From the NCBI RefSeq assembly GCF_000341085.1, contig NZ_ANBA01000003.1, positions 152,479-216,478 on the forward strand: a DNA stretch of 64,000 nucleotides, written 5' to 3'. Source of the DNA: Nocardiopsis ganjiahuensis DSM 45031 (GTDB lineage Bacteria > Actinomycetota > Actinomycetes > Streptosporangiales > Streptosporangiaceae). This document shows positions 41,052 through 49,899 of this stretch, piece by piece. The position numbers and the translations under genes were made by a program. The stretch's first letter is position 1. Each line of letters begins with the position of its first letter. The notes beneath the pieces are model-generated. The model was given only the letters and a program-made list of their open reading frames with translations. It searched no databases and was not told the DNA's origin.

Positions 41052-42641
41052 TCACGCCGACCGGCGCGTCCGGTCCCCGAGGACCAGTTCGCGCCACTCG
41101 GTGTAGGCCTCCAGCGCCGCGCGGGTGCCGGGGGCGTCCGGTCCCAGGGTCTGCGCACACGTGCGGTACAGGTCGCCCAGCTCGGCCAGGGCGGTGGCCT
41201 CGTCCGAGCGCAGGGTGATGAGCAGGGCCCGGAACATGACGGTCAGCCCGTGGGTGGACCCCAGCGCCCGGCGGAACTCCTCGAAGAGTGCGCTGAGGTG
41301 CCGCCGCCCGTCCTTTCCCAGGTCGCCCTCGGTGGCCAGGCGCAGGCGGACCAGCAGGACGTTGGGGTGGGTGGGGCCCAGAACAGGCGTCCAGCGCTCG
41401 CACAGCTCCCGGTACAGACCGATCGCCGCGCTGTCGCCCCGCGCCTCCAGGACGTGCGCGCGGGCGAACAGGGTCGTGTGGTGGTCGTCCCCGTAGCGCT
41501 CGCTCAGTTCGGGCAGCAGGGCCTCGGCCTCGGTGACCGCCCCCTCCAGGTCTCCGACGGTGACCCGGGTGGCGGCGAGCAGGAAGCGCGCCGTCACGGT
41601 GCTCTCGTGCCCGGCGCCCAGAACCCGTTCCAGGTCCTCGATCCTCTCCTCGATCCCGGCCTTGGCGGTGTCGGTCTCGCCCAGCAGAAACATCAGCCGG
41701 GCGTGGTCGGCCCGGGCCAGCAGGGTGAGGCGGTGGTCCACGGGCAGGTGGCGCTCCAGGTCGGGAAGCAGTTCCTCGTAGTCCCGTTCGGCGGCCAGCA
41801 GGTCACCGGCCCCGATCCGGTGGCGGGCGAGCAGGCGCCGGGTGTTGAGGACCTCGCGGTGGTGCGGGGGTCGGCTCAGCTCCCGGGCGGCGAGCAGTTC
41901 GGCGCAGGCCCGGACGGCCCCCGCCTCGTCCCCCGCCTCCGAGCACCACCGCACCAGCTGGACCCGGGCGGCCAGGGTGTCGGGGTGGTCGGGGCCGTGG
42001 ACCCGGGCCCGGGCGGCGACCTGGTCGGCGCAGGCCCGGGCGGCCCCGGTCGGATCGCCCGCCTGGGCGTGCCAGCGGATCAGCTCGGTCCTGGTCTCCA
42101 GGACGTCCTCGTGGTTGGGGCCGAGCGCGCGGCGCTGCCGGGTGAGGAGTTCGGTGTAGGCCTCGACGGCCCGCCCGACCCGGTCGGTCTTCCCGGTCCA
42201 CCAGGAGAACCGCTCGTAGGCGGCCAGGGCGCCCGGGTTGTCGGCGCCCCTCGCCTGAGCGGTCGTCTCCGCCAGGCGTTCGTAGCTGTCCGCGGCCAGG
42301 TCGGTGAGGTCGCACTCCCCCCAGAGCCGGGCGGTCTCCGCCTGCAGGGCGAGCATGTGCGGGTGCAGCGGGCCGACGCTGTCCGACAGTTGGCCGGCCG
42401 CCCCGCTCAGGGCGATCGCCGCCCCGGCCGGGTCGCCCTGCCGCTCCTGGCGGAGCGCCGTGTGCACCCGCAGGGTCAGGGCGTCGTGGTGGTCGGCCCC
42501 GAAGCGTCCGACGGCCTCCTCGTACAGCTCGCCCGCGTCCTCGGCCGGCCCGCCGTCGAGCACCTCCCGCACCCGCCGGTCGAACCCGGGGTCCCCGGTC
42601 CCCGTCGGGTCCCTCAGATCGTCGAGGACGACTCCCCTCAT
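41052..42641 (-). CDS. Tetratricopeptide-repeat protein
   Basis: A 529-residue soluble protein built of TPR-type helical pairs throughout, with a recurring loop motif: LGPNHEDVLETR, HGPDHPDTLAARVQLVRW, LGAGHESTVTARFLLAAT, LGPTHPNVLLVRLRLA, ending LGPDAPGTRAALEAY. Repeats are about 42-45 residues and resemble the kinesin-light-chain type found in actinomycete NB-ARC and FxSxx-COOH proteins, but no NTPase domain is attached. The ATG at 42641 follows GGGAGCAGC; an upstream ATG at 42671 adds ten residues. Expected role is protein-protein scaffolding. It is next to the HelD-type helicase, separated by a decayed fragment on the opposite strand. Confidence 0.8.
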   Translation of the reverse strand: MRGVVLDDLRDPTGTGDPGFDRRVREVLDGGPAEDAGELYEEAVGRFGADHHDALTLRVHTALRQERQGDPAGAAIALSGAAGQLSDSVGPLHPHMLALQAETARLWGECDLTDLAADSYERLAETTAQARGADNPGALAAYERFSWWTGKTDRVGRAVEAYTELLTRQRRALGPNHEDVLETRTELIRWHAQAGDPTGAARACADQVAARARVHGPDHPDTLAARVQLVRWCSEAGDEAGAVRACAELLAARELSRPPHHREVLNTRRLLARHRIGAGDLLAAERDYEELLPDLERHLPVDHRLTLLARADHARLMFLLGETDTAKAGIEERIEDLERVLGAGHESTVTARFLLAATRVTVGDLEGAVTEAEALLPELSERYGDDHHTTLFARAHVLEARGDSAAIGLYRELCERWTPVLGPTHPNVLLVRLRLATEGDLGKDGRRHLSALFEEFRRALGSTHGLTVMFRALLITLRSDEATALAELGDLYRTCAQTLGPDAPGTRAALEAYTEWRELVLGDRTRRSA

Positions 42642-42700
42642 GCTGCTCCCCCATCGCCCGTGTCCGTCCACACCAGGTCCGACGGGGAAAGTCGCCCCGG

Positions 42701-42874
42701 GGTTGCACGAAGATCGGCCGCATCCGGTCCGAACCGCGGGTTCACACCTTCGGGCCCACGCTGCACGAGGTCCGGGAGAGGGGGCGGGACGCCGTCGACG
42801 GGGTCCTCGGCACCCCGATCGACAGCGTCACCGTCCCACTCCGCGTGCGGGACCCGGAGCCCGGGTTCAGGTGA
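42701..42874 (+). pseudogene. Remnant of a HicB-like antitoxin
   Basis: On the plus strand a frame with no start codon encodes RVHTFGPTLHEVRERGRDAV followed by DGVLGTPIDSVTVPLRVRD and a TGA at 42872-42874. The VHTFG.TL.E.....A...L pattern is typical of the HicB partial-RNase-H fold (after the GVHT strand). The first strand, the start codon and any hicA toxin are missing. The end overlaps the helD stop by 8 bases. I read it as the decayed tail of an antitoxin gene; chance similarity is possible. Confidence 0.4.
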
Positions 42875-45035
42875 GTTCGGCGGGCAGCGGGCGGGTGTGG
42901 ACCACGTGCAGCGAACTCACCGCTCGGGTGAGGACCACGTAGAGGCGGTTCATGCCCCTCTCCTCGGCCTCCACGATGGCGGCGGGTTCGGCGACCACCA
43001 CCGCGTCGAACTCCAGACCCTTGGCGATGCTCGCCGGCACCGCCACCAGGCGGGCGCTGTCCATGCCGGTCTCACCCAGCAGCGGCGCCTCCACCCCTTC
43101 GGCGGCCAGGGCCCCGCGCAGGGCGGGCAGCTCGTGGTCGGCGGCGATCAGCCCCACCGAGCCCTCGCCCTTCAGCGCCGTCCGGCAGGCCTCGGCCAGG
43201 GCCGGGGCGATCCGTTCGGCCGCCGGGACCAGCTGGAGCGCGCCCGGGGAGCGGCGGACCGCCACCGGCGCACCCAGACCGGGGGCGATCGCGGGCAGCA
43301 GGCGGGCGGCGAAGTCGATGATCTGCGCGGGCACCCGGTAACCCCGGTCCAGGGCGTGCAGGTGGCCGGTGGGCTTGCCCAGGTGCTCCAACAGCGTCGA
43401 CCAGTTGCGGGCCGCCGACGGGCTCGTGCCCTGGGCGATGTCGCCGAGCACCGTGAGCGAACCCGATCCGGCTCGGCGGCCGATCGCCCGGCACTGCATC
43501 GGGCTCAGGTCCTGGGCCTCGTCCACGACCACGTGCCCCAGCCCGGAGGGGCGTTCGATCAGCGCCGTGGCCTCGTCCACCAGGGCCAGGTCCTCCTCCG
43601 ACCACTTCGCCGACTTGGGGCCGCGCGGCCTGCCCGGCAGCAGCACCGCCTGCTGCTCCTCGGGGGTGAGCAGCCCCTCGGCGGCGCGGGCCAGGCGCTC
43701 GGGGTCGGTGAGCAGGCCGAGCACCAGTTTGAGCGGCTCGACCTTGGGCCACAGGGCGGTGACGGCGGCGCGCACCGCCGGGTCCCGGCGGACCTGGGTG
43801 TGGGTGCGGTCGTCGCAGACCTGCCCCTCGGCCTCCATGAGGCTCAGGACCGCGTGCGCCATGCGGTGCGACAGGAGTTCGCGGCCGGACCCGTAGGCGA
43901 CACCGCGCTCGGCGAGTTCGTCGAGGAGGGGGCGCACGTCCTCCGGGTACAGGCGCCAGCGGCGCGAGCCCTGGCGGACCATCACGGTCTCCTCGGGGGC
44001 GCGCAGGTGCGCCCACAGGTCCCGGCGGAGGACCTCGGCCATGACGGCGGAGCCCTTGGTCCGGGCCGCCTCGGGGTTCTCCGTGCGGCGGACCCACCCC
44101 TGGGCGGGGCGCATGCGCTCGGGCAGGTCGCGGGTGAGGAGTTCGTTGACGGTGGTCTGGTGGACGTCGACCTCACCCAGGGCAGGCAGCACGTCCTGGA
44201 TGTAGGAGAGGAAGGACCGGTTGGGACCGATGATCGCCACACCCGAACGCGAGAGGCGTTCGCGTTCGCTGTAGAGCAGGAAGGCGATGCGGTGCAGGCC
44301 GACGGCGGTCTTGCCGGTGCCGGGCGCGCCCTGGACGCACAGGGTGGTCTCCAGCGGGGCGCGGACCAGCGCGTCCTGTTCGGGCTGGATGGTGGCGACG
44401 ATGTCCCGCATCGGCCCGGTGCGGGGGCGTTCGATCTCCGCGTCGAGGAGCGCGCTGCCGAGGGAGGCCTCCGGGGCGTTCTCCCCGAGCATCAGGTCCT
44501 CGTCCTCGAAGGCGGTGAGGACGGACTCGGGCTCCCCGTCGGGGCCGGCGACGGTACCGAACCCGTAGCGGCGGCGGACCCGGACCTTCATGCGTTCGCT
44601 GGGCGAGGCCTGGTAGTAGGCGACGCTGATCGGCGCCCGCCAGTCCAGGACCACGGGTTTTCCCCGGCCGTCGTGGACGTGGCGGCGGCCGATGTTGATG
44701 CGGTCGGGCTCGTCGGCGGTCCGGTCGGCCGGGTCGTGTTCCCCGTCGGCGGAGTCGTCGTCATCGTCCAGGAAGACGGTGCCGGGGTCGAAGTCCAGGC
44801 GCCCGAAGTACAGGGGCGCGCCGGGGATGTCGGCCAGGGCGGCCAGGCGGCGTTCGCGGCCGCGGCGCAGGGCGGCGTCGGTGACCTTGTCCTTGGCGGC
44901 GTCACCGAAGAGCAGTTCGGTGGCGTCGACCTCCTCGCGCATCCGGCGCAGGGCGGCGCGGGCCTCGCGCAGGGCTTCGCGTTCGGCGAGGAGTTCGGGA
45001 TCGGCGGGCACGGCTGTGGGATCGAGCGTGGTCAT
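42867..45035 (-). CDS. HelD/HelR-type superfamily 1 helicase-like ATPase
   Basis: A 722-residue UvrD-like motor protein. The N-terminal coiled coil (LLAEREALREARAALRRMRE) and the Q-motif region precede Walker A (VQGAPGTGKTAVGLHRIAFL). Walker B is VVDEAQDLSPMQ, and motifs for SF1 domain 2A/2B follow (LDRGYRVP, SIAKGLEFDAVVV, LYVVLTRAVSSLHV). This is the organisation of actinobacterial HelD, which binds RNA polymerase and recycles stalled complexes; the HelR variant displaces rifamycins. No rifamycin-associated element is recognised upstream, so a general HelD role is likelier. ATG 45035 is preferred over a TTG nine codons upstream. Confidence 0.88.
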   Translation of the reverse strand: MTTLDPTAVPADPELLAEREALREARAALRRMREEVDATELLFGDAAKDKVTDAALRRGRERRLAALADIPGAPLYFGRLDFDPGTVFLDDDDDSADGEHDPADRTADEPDRINIGRRHVHDGRGKPVVLDWRAPISVAYYQASPSERMKVRVRRRYGFGTVAGPDGEPESVLTAFEDEDLMLGENAPEASLGSALLDAEIERPRTGPMRDIVATIQPEQDALVRAPLETTLCVQGAPGTGKTAVGLHRIAFLLYSERERLSRSGVAIIGPNRSFLSYIQDVLPALGEVDVHQTTVNELLTRDLPERMRPAQGWVRRTENPEAARTKGSAVMAEVLRRDLWAHLRAPEETVMVRQGSRRWRLYPEDVRPLLDELAERGVAYGSGRELLSHRMAHAVLSLMEAEGQVCDDRTHTQVRRDPAVRAAVTALWPKVEPLKLVLGLLTDPERLARAAEGLLTPEEQQAVLLPGRPRGPKSAKWSEEDLALVDEATALIERPSGLGHVVVDEAQDLSPMQCRAIGRRAGSGSLTVLGDIAQGTSPSAARNWSTLLEHLGKPTGHLHALDRGYRVPAQIIDFAARLLPAIAPGLGAPVAVRRSPGALQLVPAAERIAPALAEACRTALKGEGSVGLIAADHELPALRGALAAEGVEAPLLGETGMDSARLVAVPASIAKGLEFDAVVVAEPAAIVEAEERGMNRLYVVLTRAVSSLHVVHTRPLPAELT

Positions 45036-45248
45036 GGGAGGACCTCGGGGTCGGCGGGACAAGGAGCGGCTTCACTCGTGCGCGCGGTCCCGCCCCGGTC
45101 GCCTCGAGGGCCCGGTTCGTTCCGATCCATGAGCGCGCACCACGCCCCTGGGGGGCGGTGATGCCGAACCTGCGAGCTTACCCGAACCGGGGCTGTTGTT
45201 CAGGGTTCTGCGGAGACCGGCCGGGAGAACGGGAACGGGGACCGAGGC

Positions 45249-45289
45249 GTGCGCCCGCCGAGCCCCCTCCCCGGGCTCGGCGGGCGCAC
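45249..45289 (-). terminator. Terminator after coaA
   Basis: GTGCGCCCGCCGAGCCC (45249-45265) pairs over 17 bp with 45273-45289 around a 7-base loop, 13 bases beyond the coaA stop on the minus strand. Confidence 0.78.
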
Positions 45290-45301
45290 GGCCGGGCCCG
45301 C

Positions 45302-46258
45302 TCAGGTCTTGCGGAGCCGCACCCTGCTGACCCGGTGGTCGTCGCCCTTGAACAGCACCAGGGTGGCGCGCCCGCGGGTGGGCCTGATGTTCTCCACCAG
45401 GTTGACCTCGTTGATGGTGCGCCAGGTGTTGGCGGCGAAGTCCAGGGCCTCGTGCTCCTCGATGGTCGTGGCCATGTGGTGGAAGTAGGAGCGGGGGTCG
45501 GAGAACGCGGTGCGGCGCAGTTCGCGGAACCGGTCGAGGTACCAGTTGCGGACGTTGTCGACCCTGGCGTCGACGTAGATGGAGTAGTCGAAGAAGTCGG
45601 CGACGGCCAGGCGTCCGGCGGTCGCGGGCTGGAGGACGTTGATGCCCTCCACGATGAGGATGTCCGGGCGGTGCACGGTCTGGCGTTCGCCGGGCACCAC
45701 GTCGTAGTGGAGGTGGGAGTAGACGGGGATGTCGAGGCGCTCGGCCCCGGCCTTCATCTCCGACACGAACCGGACCAGCGCCCGGCGGTCGTAGCTCTCC
45801 GGGAAGCCCTTGCGGCGCATGAGGCCGCGGGACTGGAGCACGGAGTTCGGGTACAGGAAGTTGTCGGTGCTGACGAGCTCGACGTCCGGGTGGTTGGGCC
45901 ACTGGGCGAGGAGGGAGCGCAGCAGACGGGCCGTGGTGGACTTGCCCACGGCGACGCTGCCCGCCACGCCGATGATGAACGGCGAGGGGCGGTCGGACTC
46001 TCCGAGGAAGGCACGCACAGCGGCGTGGCGCTGCTGGGTGGCGCCCACGTAGAGGTTGAGCAGCCGCGACAGGGGCAGGTAGATGTCGCGCACCTCCTCG
46101 AGGGAGGTGGGGTCGTTGGTACCCCGAAGGTCGCTGAGGTCGGCCTCGGTGAGGGACAGGGGCGTGGAGGCCCGGAGCGCGGCCCAGGCCGCACGGTCCA
46201 GTTCCACATAGGGCGAGGAGAAGCCGTTCTTCGTCGCGTGAGACACGGTTGACCACAC
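45302..46258 (-). CDS. coaA: Pantothenate kinase type I
   Basis: About 318 residues; phosphorylates pantothenate with ATP, the first step of coenzyme A synthesis. [17 protein letters not shown] is the conserved opening, [17 protein letters not shown] the P-loop, [13 protein letters not shown] and [20 protein letters not shown] the substrate region, and [11 protein letters not shown] the Walker-B-like segment. The exact start is uncertain: GTG codons at 46270, 46258 and 46246 are all in frame. I use 46258 because GGGGGAG lies about 11 bases upstream. Monocistronic and divergent from glmS. Confidence 0.93.
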   Translation of the reverse strand: MWSTVSHATKNGFSSPYVELDRAAWAALRASTPLSLTEADLSDLRGTNDPTSLEEVRDIYLPLSRLLNLYVGATQQRHAAVRAFLGESDRPSPFIIGVAGSVAVGKSTTARLLRSLLAQWPNHPDVELVSTDNFLYPNSVLQSRGLMRRKGFPESYDRRALVRFVSEMKAGAERLDIPVYSHLHYDVVPGERQTVHRPDILIVEGINVLQPATAGRLAVADFFDYSIYVDARVDNVRNWYLDRFRELRRTAFSDPRSYFHHMATTIEEHEALDFAANTWRTINEVNLVENIRPTRGRATLVLFKGDDHRVSRVRLRKT

Positions 46259-46450
46259 TAGACGAGGCACTCCCCCACTCCGGGCAGGCGGTCCCTCCCT
46301 TGGCCGACCTGGAACGGGAACGTGCTCGAAAGCACACGTTCACCTCGCCGACACGAAAGGTTTTTTGACCGGGTTCGGACGGGTGCGAACCGGTTCCACT
46401 CGGGACCCGACACACCCCTCCCACCTGCGTGGTCTACCTCGGATACACCA

Positions 46451-46533
46451 AATGGTCTATACCGTTACCTGCGAAAACGACCAGTGGTATGGGCCACTGG
46501 TTGGTCGATTCGGGGCGGCTTTTCGCCTACGCT
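46451..46533 (+). promoter_or_regulatory. glmS promoter with two DasR-like operators
   Basis: AATGGTCTATACCGTT (46451-46466) fits the dre consensus well. A second inverted repeat, CCAGTGG/CCACTGG at 46481-46500 (AGTGGT then CCACT), is a weaker match. A -10-like TACGCT at 46528-46533 is 7 bases before the ATG with TTGGTC at 46501 as a possible -35. The operators would overlap RNA polymerase binding. Confidence 0.55.
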
Positions 46534-46540
46534 GGCGGCC

Positions 46541-48394
46541 ATGTGCGGAATCGTTGGCTACGTCGGGCCGCAACCGGCGCTTGAGGTTGTCGTTGACGGC
46601 CTCGCAAGGTTGGAGTACCGCGGATATGACTCCGCGGGTGTCGCAGTGCTGGGTGAGGGAACCCTGCGCTCCGAGAAGCGGGCGGGAAAGCTCGCCAACC
46701 TGCGCCAGGCCCTGGAAGAGCACCCCATCTCCGGTGAGGGCGCCGGAATCGGTCACACCCGTTGGGCCACGCACGGTGCGCCCAACGACGTGAACGCCCA
46801 CCCCCACGTCGACAACGACAACCGGGTCGCGGTCGTTCACAACGGCATCATCGAGAACTTCGCCTCCCTCCGCCTGGAGCTGGAGGAGCAGGGCTGCAAG
46901 TTCCTGTCCGAGACCGACACCGAGGTCGCCTCCCACCTGCTCAACAAGGAGCTGGAGCGACGCGGGGACGGTGACCTCGCCGGAGCGATGCGCTCCGTGT
47001 GCAAGCGCCTGGAGGGCGCCTTCACGCTGGTCGCGATCTCTCCCGACGACCCCGAGCTGGTCGTCGCGGCCCGCCGCAACTCCCCGCTGGTCGTCGGCCG
47101 CGGCGAGGGCGAGAACTTCCTGGCCAGCGACGTGGCGGCGTTCATCGCCCACACCCGTGAGGCGGTCGAGCTCGGCCAGGACCAGGTCGTGGAGCTGCGC
47201 GCCGACTCCGTGCTCGTCACCGACTACGAGGGCAACCCCGTGGACGTGCGCGAGTACCACGTCGACTGGGACGCCTCCGCGGCGGAGAAGGACGGCTTCG
47301 ACTACTTCATGCTCAAGGAGATCGTCGAGCAGCCCAAGGCTGTCGCCGACACCCTCCTGGGCCGGGTCTCGGTCGAGGGCCAGCTCACCCTGGACGAGAT
47401 GCGCCTGACCCCCGCCGAGCTGCGGTCGGTCGAGAAGATCGTCATCATCGCGTGCGGCACGTCCTACCACGCGGGCCTGATCGCCAAGTACGCGATCGAG
47501 CACTGGTGCCGGATCCCCTGCGAGGTGGAGGTCGCCAGCGAGTTCCGCTACCGCGACCCGATCCTGGACCAGCAGACCCTGGTCATCGCGATCTCGCAGT
47601 CCGGCGAGAGCATGGACACCCTGATGGCGGTCCGCTACGCCCGCGAGCAGCGCGCCCGTGTGCTGGCGATCTGCAACGTCAACGGGTCCACCATCCCGCG
47701 CGAGTCCGACGGCGTGCTGTACACGCACGCCGGACCGGAGGTCGGGGTGGCCGCCACCAAGACCTTCCTCACCCAGCTGGCCGCCTGCTACCTGATCGGC
47801 CTGTACCTGGCCCAGGTGCGCGGGATGAAGTTCGGCGACGAGATCAACGCCGTCATCGCGCAGCTGGCCACCATGCCGGAGCAGATCGAGAAGGTCCTGG
47901 AGACGGTCGAGCCGGTCCGGGAGCTGGCCCGCTCCCTGGCCGACGCCGACACCGTGCTGTTCCTCGGCCGCCACGTGGGTTACCCGGTGGCGATGGAGGG
48001 CGCGCTCAAGCTCAAGGAACTGGCGTACATGCACGCCGAGGCGTTCGCCGCCGGTGAGCTCAAGCACGGCCCGATCGCGCTGATCGAGGAGGGCCTGCCG
48101 GTGGTCGTCGTGGTGCCCTCGCCCAAGGGGCGCAGCGTGCTGCACGACAAGATCGTGTCGAACATCCAGGAGGTGCGCGCCCGCGGCGCCCGCACCATCG
48201 TGATCGCCGAGGAGGGCGACGAGTCGGTGCGCCCGTACTCGGACGTGCTCATCGAGATCCCGGCGGTGCCGACCCTGCTGCAGCCGATCGTCTCGACGAT
48301 CCCCATGCAGGTGTTCGCCTGCGAGCTCGCCCTGGCCAAGGGCAACGACGTGGACCAGCCCCGCAACCTCGCCAAGAGCGTGACCGTGGAGTAG
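46541..48394 (+). CDS. glmS: Glutamine-fructose-6-phosphate aminotransferase (isomerizing)
   Basis: A 617-residue enzyme making glucosamine-6-phosphate from fructose-6-phosphate and glutamine for peptidoglycan. Cys in MCGIVGYVGPQ is the N-terminal glutaminase nucleophile once Met is removed. The class-II amidotransferase domain spans 1-235 (GIGHTRWATHGAPND). Two SIS domains follow (IACGTSYHAGLIAKYA; LFLGRHVGYPVAMEGALKLK) and the protein ends AKSVTVE with the catalytic lysine. No Shine-Dalgarno precedes the ATG and a -10 sits 7 bases away, so the mRNA may be leaderless. DasR-like operators upstream suggest feedback through the glucosamine-6-phosphate-sensing regulator DasR, known in Streptomyces. 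Confidence 0.95.
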   Translation: MCGIVGYVGPQPALEVVVDGLARLEYRGYDSAGVAVLGEGTLRSEKRAGKLANLRQALEEHPISGEGAGIGHTRWATHGAPNDVNAHPHVDNDNRVAVVHNGIIENFASLRLELEEQGCKFLSETDTEVASHLLNKELERRGDGDLAGAMRSVCKRLEGAFTLVAISPDDPELVVAARRNSPLVVGRGEGENFLASDVAAFIAHTREAVELGQDQVVELRADSVLVTDYEGNPVDVREYHVDWDASAAEKDGFDYFMLKEIVEQPKAVADTLLGRVSVEGQLTLDEMRLTPAELRSVEKIVIIACGTSYHAGLIAKYAIEHWCRIPCEVEVASEFRYRDPILDQQTLVIAISQSGESMDTLMAVRYAREQRARVLAICNVNGSTIPRESDGVLYTHAGPEVGVAATKTFLTQLAACYLIGLYLAQVRGMKFGDEINAVIAQLATMPEQIEKVLETVEPVRELARSLADADTVLFLGRHVGYPVAMEGALKLKELAYMHAEAFAAGELKHGPIALIEEGLPVVVVVPSPKGRSVLHDKIVSNIQEVRARGARTIVIAEEGDESVRPYSDVLIEIPAVPTLLQPIVSTIPMQVFACELALAKGNDVDQPRNLAKSVTVE

Positions 48395-48417
48395 GTCGGG
48401 ACACGTTCCCTCGGTGG

Positions 48418-48462
48418 ACGGGGCGCGCGGCACGGGGTGGGACCCCGGGCGGCGCGCCCCGT
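48418..48462 (+). terminator. Terminator after glmS
   Basis: ACGGGGCGCGC (48418-48428) pairs with GCGCGCCCCGT (48452-48462); a smaller GGGGT/ACCCC stem forms within the 23-base loop. It lies 24 bases past the stop codon. Confidence 0.65.
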
Positions 48463-48547
48463 TCTCGTTCGCGGGACGCGTCCGCCGGCGGTGGTCAGGG
48501 GTCGACGGGACAGCCGGTGCACGGGCAGCGGTCGGCGGTCGGCGGTG

Positions 48548-48907
48548 TCAGTGCACCGCGTGACCCGCGTGGCTGGCACAGGCGGCCGCGGCGTCGTCGT
48601 GGGTGGGCAGCACCCCGTGCAGGTCCAGCACGTCCAGGATGCGGCGCAGCTGCCGGGGCGGGCTCGCGAGCAGGAGGTGGCGCTGGGATCCGGAGGCGAT
48701 CCGGAGCGCCCCGACCAGTGCGTTGACCCCCGAGGCGTCGATGAACTCCACCGCGGAGAGGTCGACGACCGTGCAGTTCTCGACCACGGCCGAGGCGAGG
48801 CCGGCGAACACGCTCTCCGCCGTGGCGATGTCGATCTCGCCTTCCAGACGCACGACGGTCATTCCGTCGCACCGGAAGTGCTCCTGGTCCGGGTCCAGTA
48901 CGGCCAC
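48548..48907 (-). CDS. STAS-domain anti-sigma factor antagonist
   Basis: A 119-residue single STAS domain. VVRLEGEIDIATAESVFAGL opens the fold and VDLSAVEFIDASGVNALVGA carries the regulatory serine (IDASGV) phosphorylated by RsbW-like kinases in the SpoIIAA/RsbV family. The C-terminus (HAGHAVH) is His-rich and non-conserved. Start is GTG 48907 with GGGAG upstream. It lies beside an RsbW-like ATPase gene in the same orientation (145 bases away), so the two could form an antagonist/anti-sigma pair, or each could serve separate networks. No sigma factor gene is in the window. Confidence 0.88.
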   Translation of the reverse strand: MAVLDPDQEHFRCDGMTVVRLEGEIDIATAESVFAGLASAVVENCTVVDLSAVEFIDASGVNALVGALRIASGSQRHLLLASPPRQLRRILDVLDLHGVLPTHDDAAAACASHAGHAVH

Positions 48908-49052
48908 GCCTTACTCCCGTGTTCGGGGTCGGTGGGGACACTCTGCCGCCGTCGGTCAAATACCGACATGCTTCGACAGCCTACTCGCATCGGCAGGCTC
49001 CACCACTGTCCCGAAGTCCGGGCACCGTCCGTTCTCCGCGGGGGCGGGACCC

Positions 49053-49604
49053 CTAGAACGGCTCAGAACCGCATACGGCCCATACGACCTTTCCGTGTCC
49101 GTCCACAGAATTCCAGCCCCATTCCCGGCTGAACGCCGCGATCAGCCCGAGCCCGCGGCCGGACTCGGCGAAATGGTGCGCGTCGACCTGGACCGGGCCC
49201 TGCGGGCTGGGGTCGGAGACCATGCAGACCACGGCTCCGTCGGCGGGAAGCGGCTTCAGCTGCAGGGTGACCCTGGTGTGCTCGGGGCGTCCGCCCGTGA
49301 CCGCGTGCCGGCACGCGTTCCCGACCAGTTCCGAGATGACGAGCCGAAGGTTCTCCGCCGGTTCGGACATACCCCAGGCCGACAGGCTCGCGACGCCGAA
49401 CTCCCGCGCCGCCCGGACCGATCCCGGAACCGCCCCGTAGGAGGCGGCCGCGACACCCGGGGCGCGTGCGCTCTCTCCCACGGCCAGTCGACCGAGCGAC
49501 GGCTCCCACCAACCATGCGGCGTTCCTTGGGACGACCGCACCCGGGAGAGGGGGTCCCAGGATGCCCCGGCCTCAAGCTCCGAAGGCATCAGCTCTGCGT
49601 TCAT
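49053..49604 (-). CDS. RsbW/SpoIIAB-like ATP-binding regulatory protein
   Basis: A 183-residue protein with a GHKL ATPase domain: AVPGSVRAAREFGVASLSAW, the N-box ENLRLVISELVGNACRHAV, VSDPSPQGP in place of the usual D-x-G, and ESGRGLGLIAAFSREW as the G2 box. The N-terminal 60 residues are variable. ATG 49604 is preceded by GAGGA. It is divergent from the XRE/DUF5753 regulator that is followed by a DUF397 gene, which together reproduce the WhiJ-type triad of Streptomyces (SCO4543-type regulator, DUF397 protein, ATPase). It probably acts as a kinase or anti-sigma partner in developmental control. Confidence 0.87.
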   Translation of the reverse strand: MNAELMPSELEAGASWDPLSRVRSSQGTPHGWWEPSLGRLAVGESARAPGVAAASYGAVPGSVRAAREFGVASLSAWGMSEPAENLRLVISELVGNACRHAVTGGRPEHTRVTLQLKPLPADGAVVCMVSDPSPQGPVQVDAHHFAESGRGLGLIAAFSREWGWNSVDGHGKVVWAVCGSEPF

Positions 49605-49899
49605 CACGGTCCTCACGGGTGATGTCGGTTCGCGCATCCGACTTCCGCCGTGCCCTGTCCCTCGTACGTGTTCCTTACATACGCAAGCCACAGATGCACG
49701 TGCAGATCAACTTTCGGCAAGACTATAGGACCTCGTCCCCCTTTTGGTAGGCCCCCTCGCGAAGAATTCACCCCGACCACAGGAGATTCCTGCCGGCACA
49801 CTTCACCAGGTCTCGAATCGGCTCGCCCCCCTGTCGGGGAACAACGACATCGGTATACTGAGCGGTCGCTCCCGCCAATACCACTCCCAGGGAGGCGAA
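49605..49899. promoter_or_regulatory. Divergent promoter region with GATGCACGTGCA palindrome
   Basis: Between the ATPase and XRE genes, GATGCACGTGCA at 49693-49704 contains the palindrome TGCACGTGCA. The same 12-base word recurs at 51097-51108 before the DUF397 gene. A -10-like TATACT at 49854-49859 could serve the XRE gene. Confidence 0.55.

Noticed and set aside
40839..45161. A 1440-codon open frame on the plus strand
   Set aside because: It is antisense to the TPR protein and HelD genes, whose motifs are unambiguous. Its translation is low-complexity Gly/Arg/Val/Leu-rich, as expected for the mirror of high-GC coding DNA.
45036..45170. Search for a rifamycin-associated element upstream of the HelD/HelR gene
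   Set aside because: No inverted repeat resembling that element was recognised, so HelR-specific rifamycin induction is not claimed.
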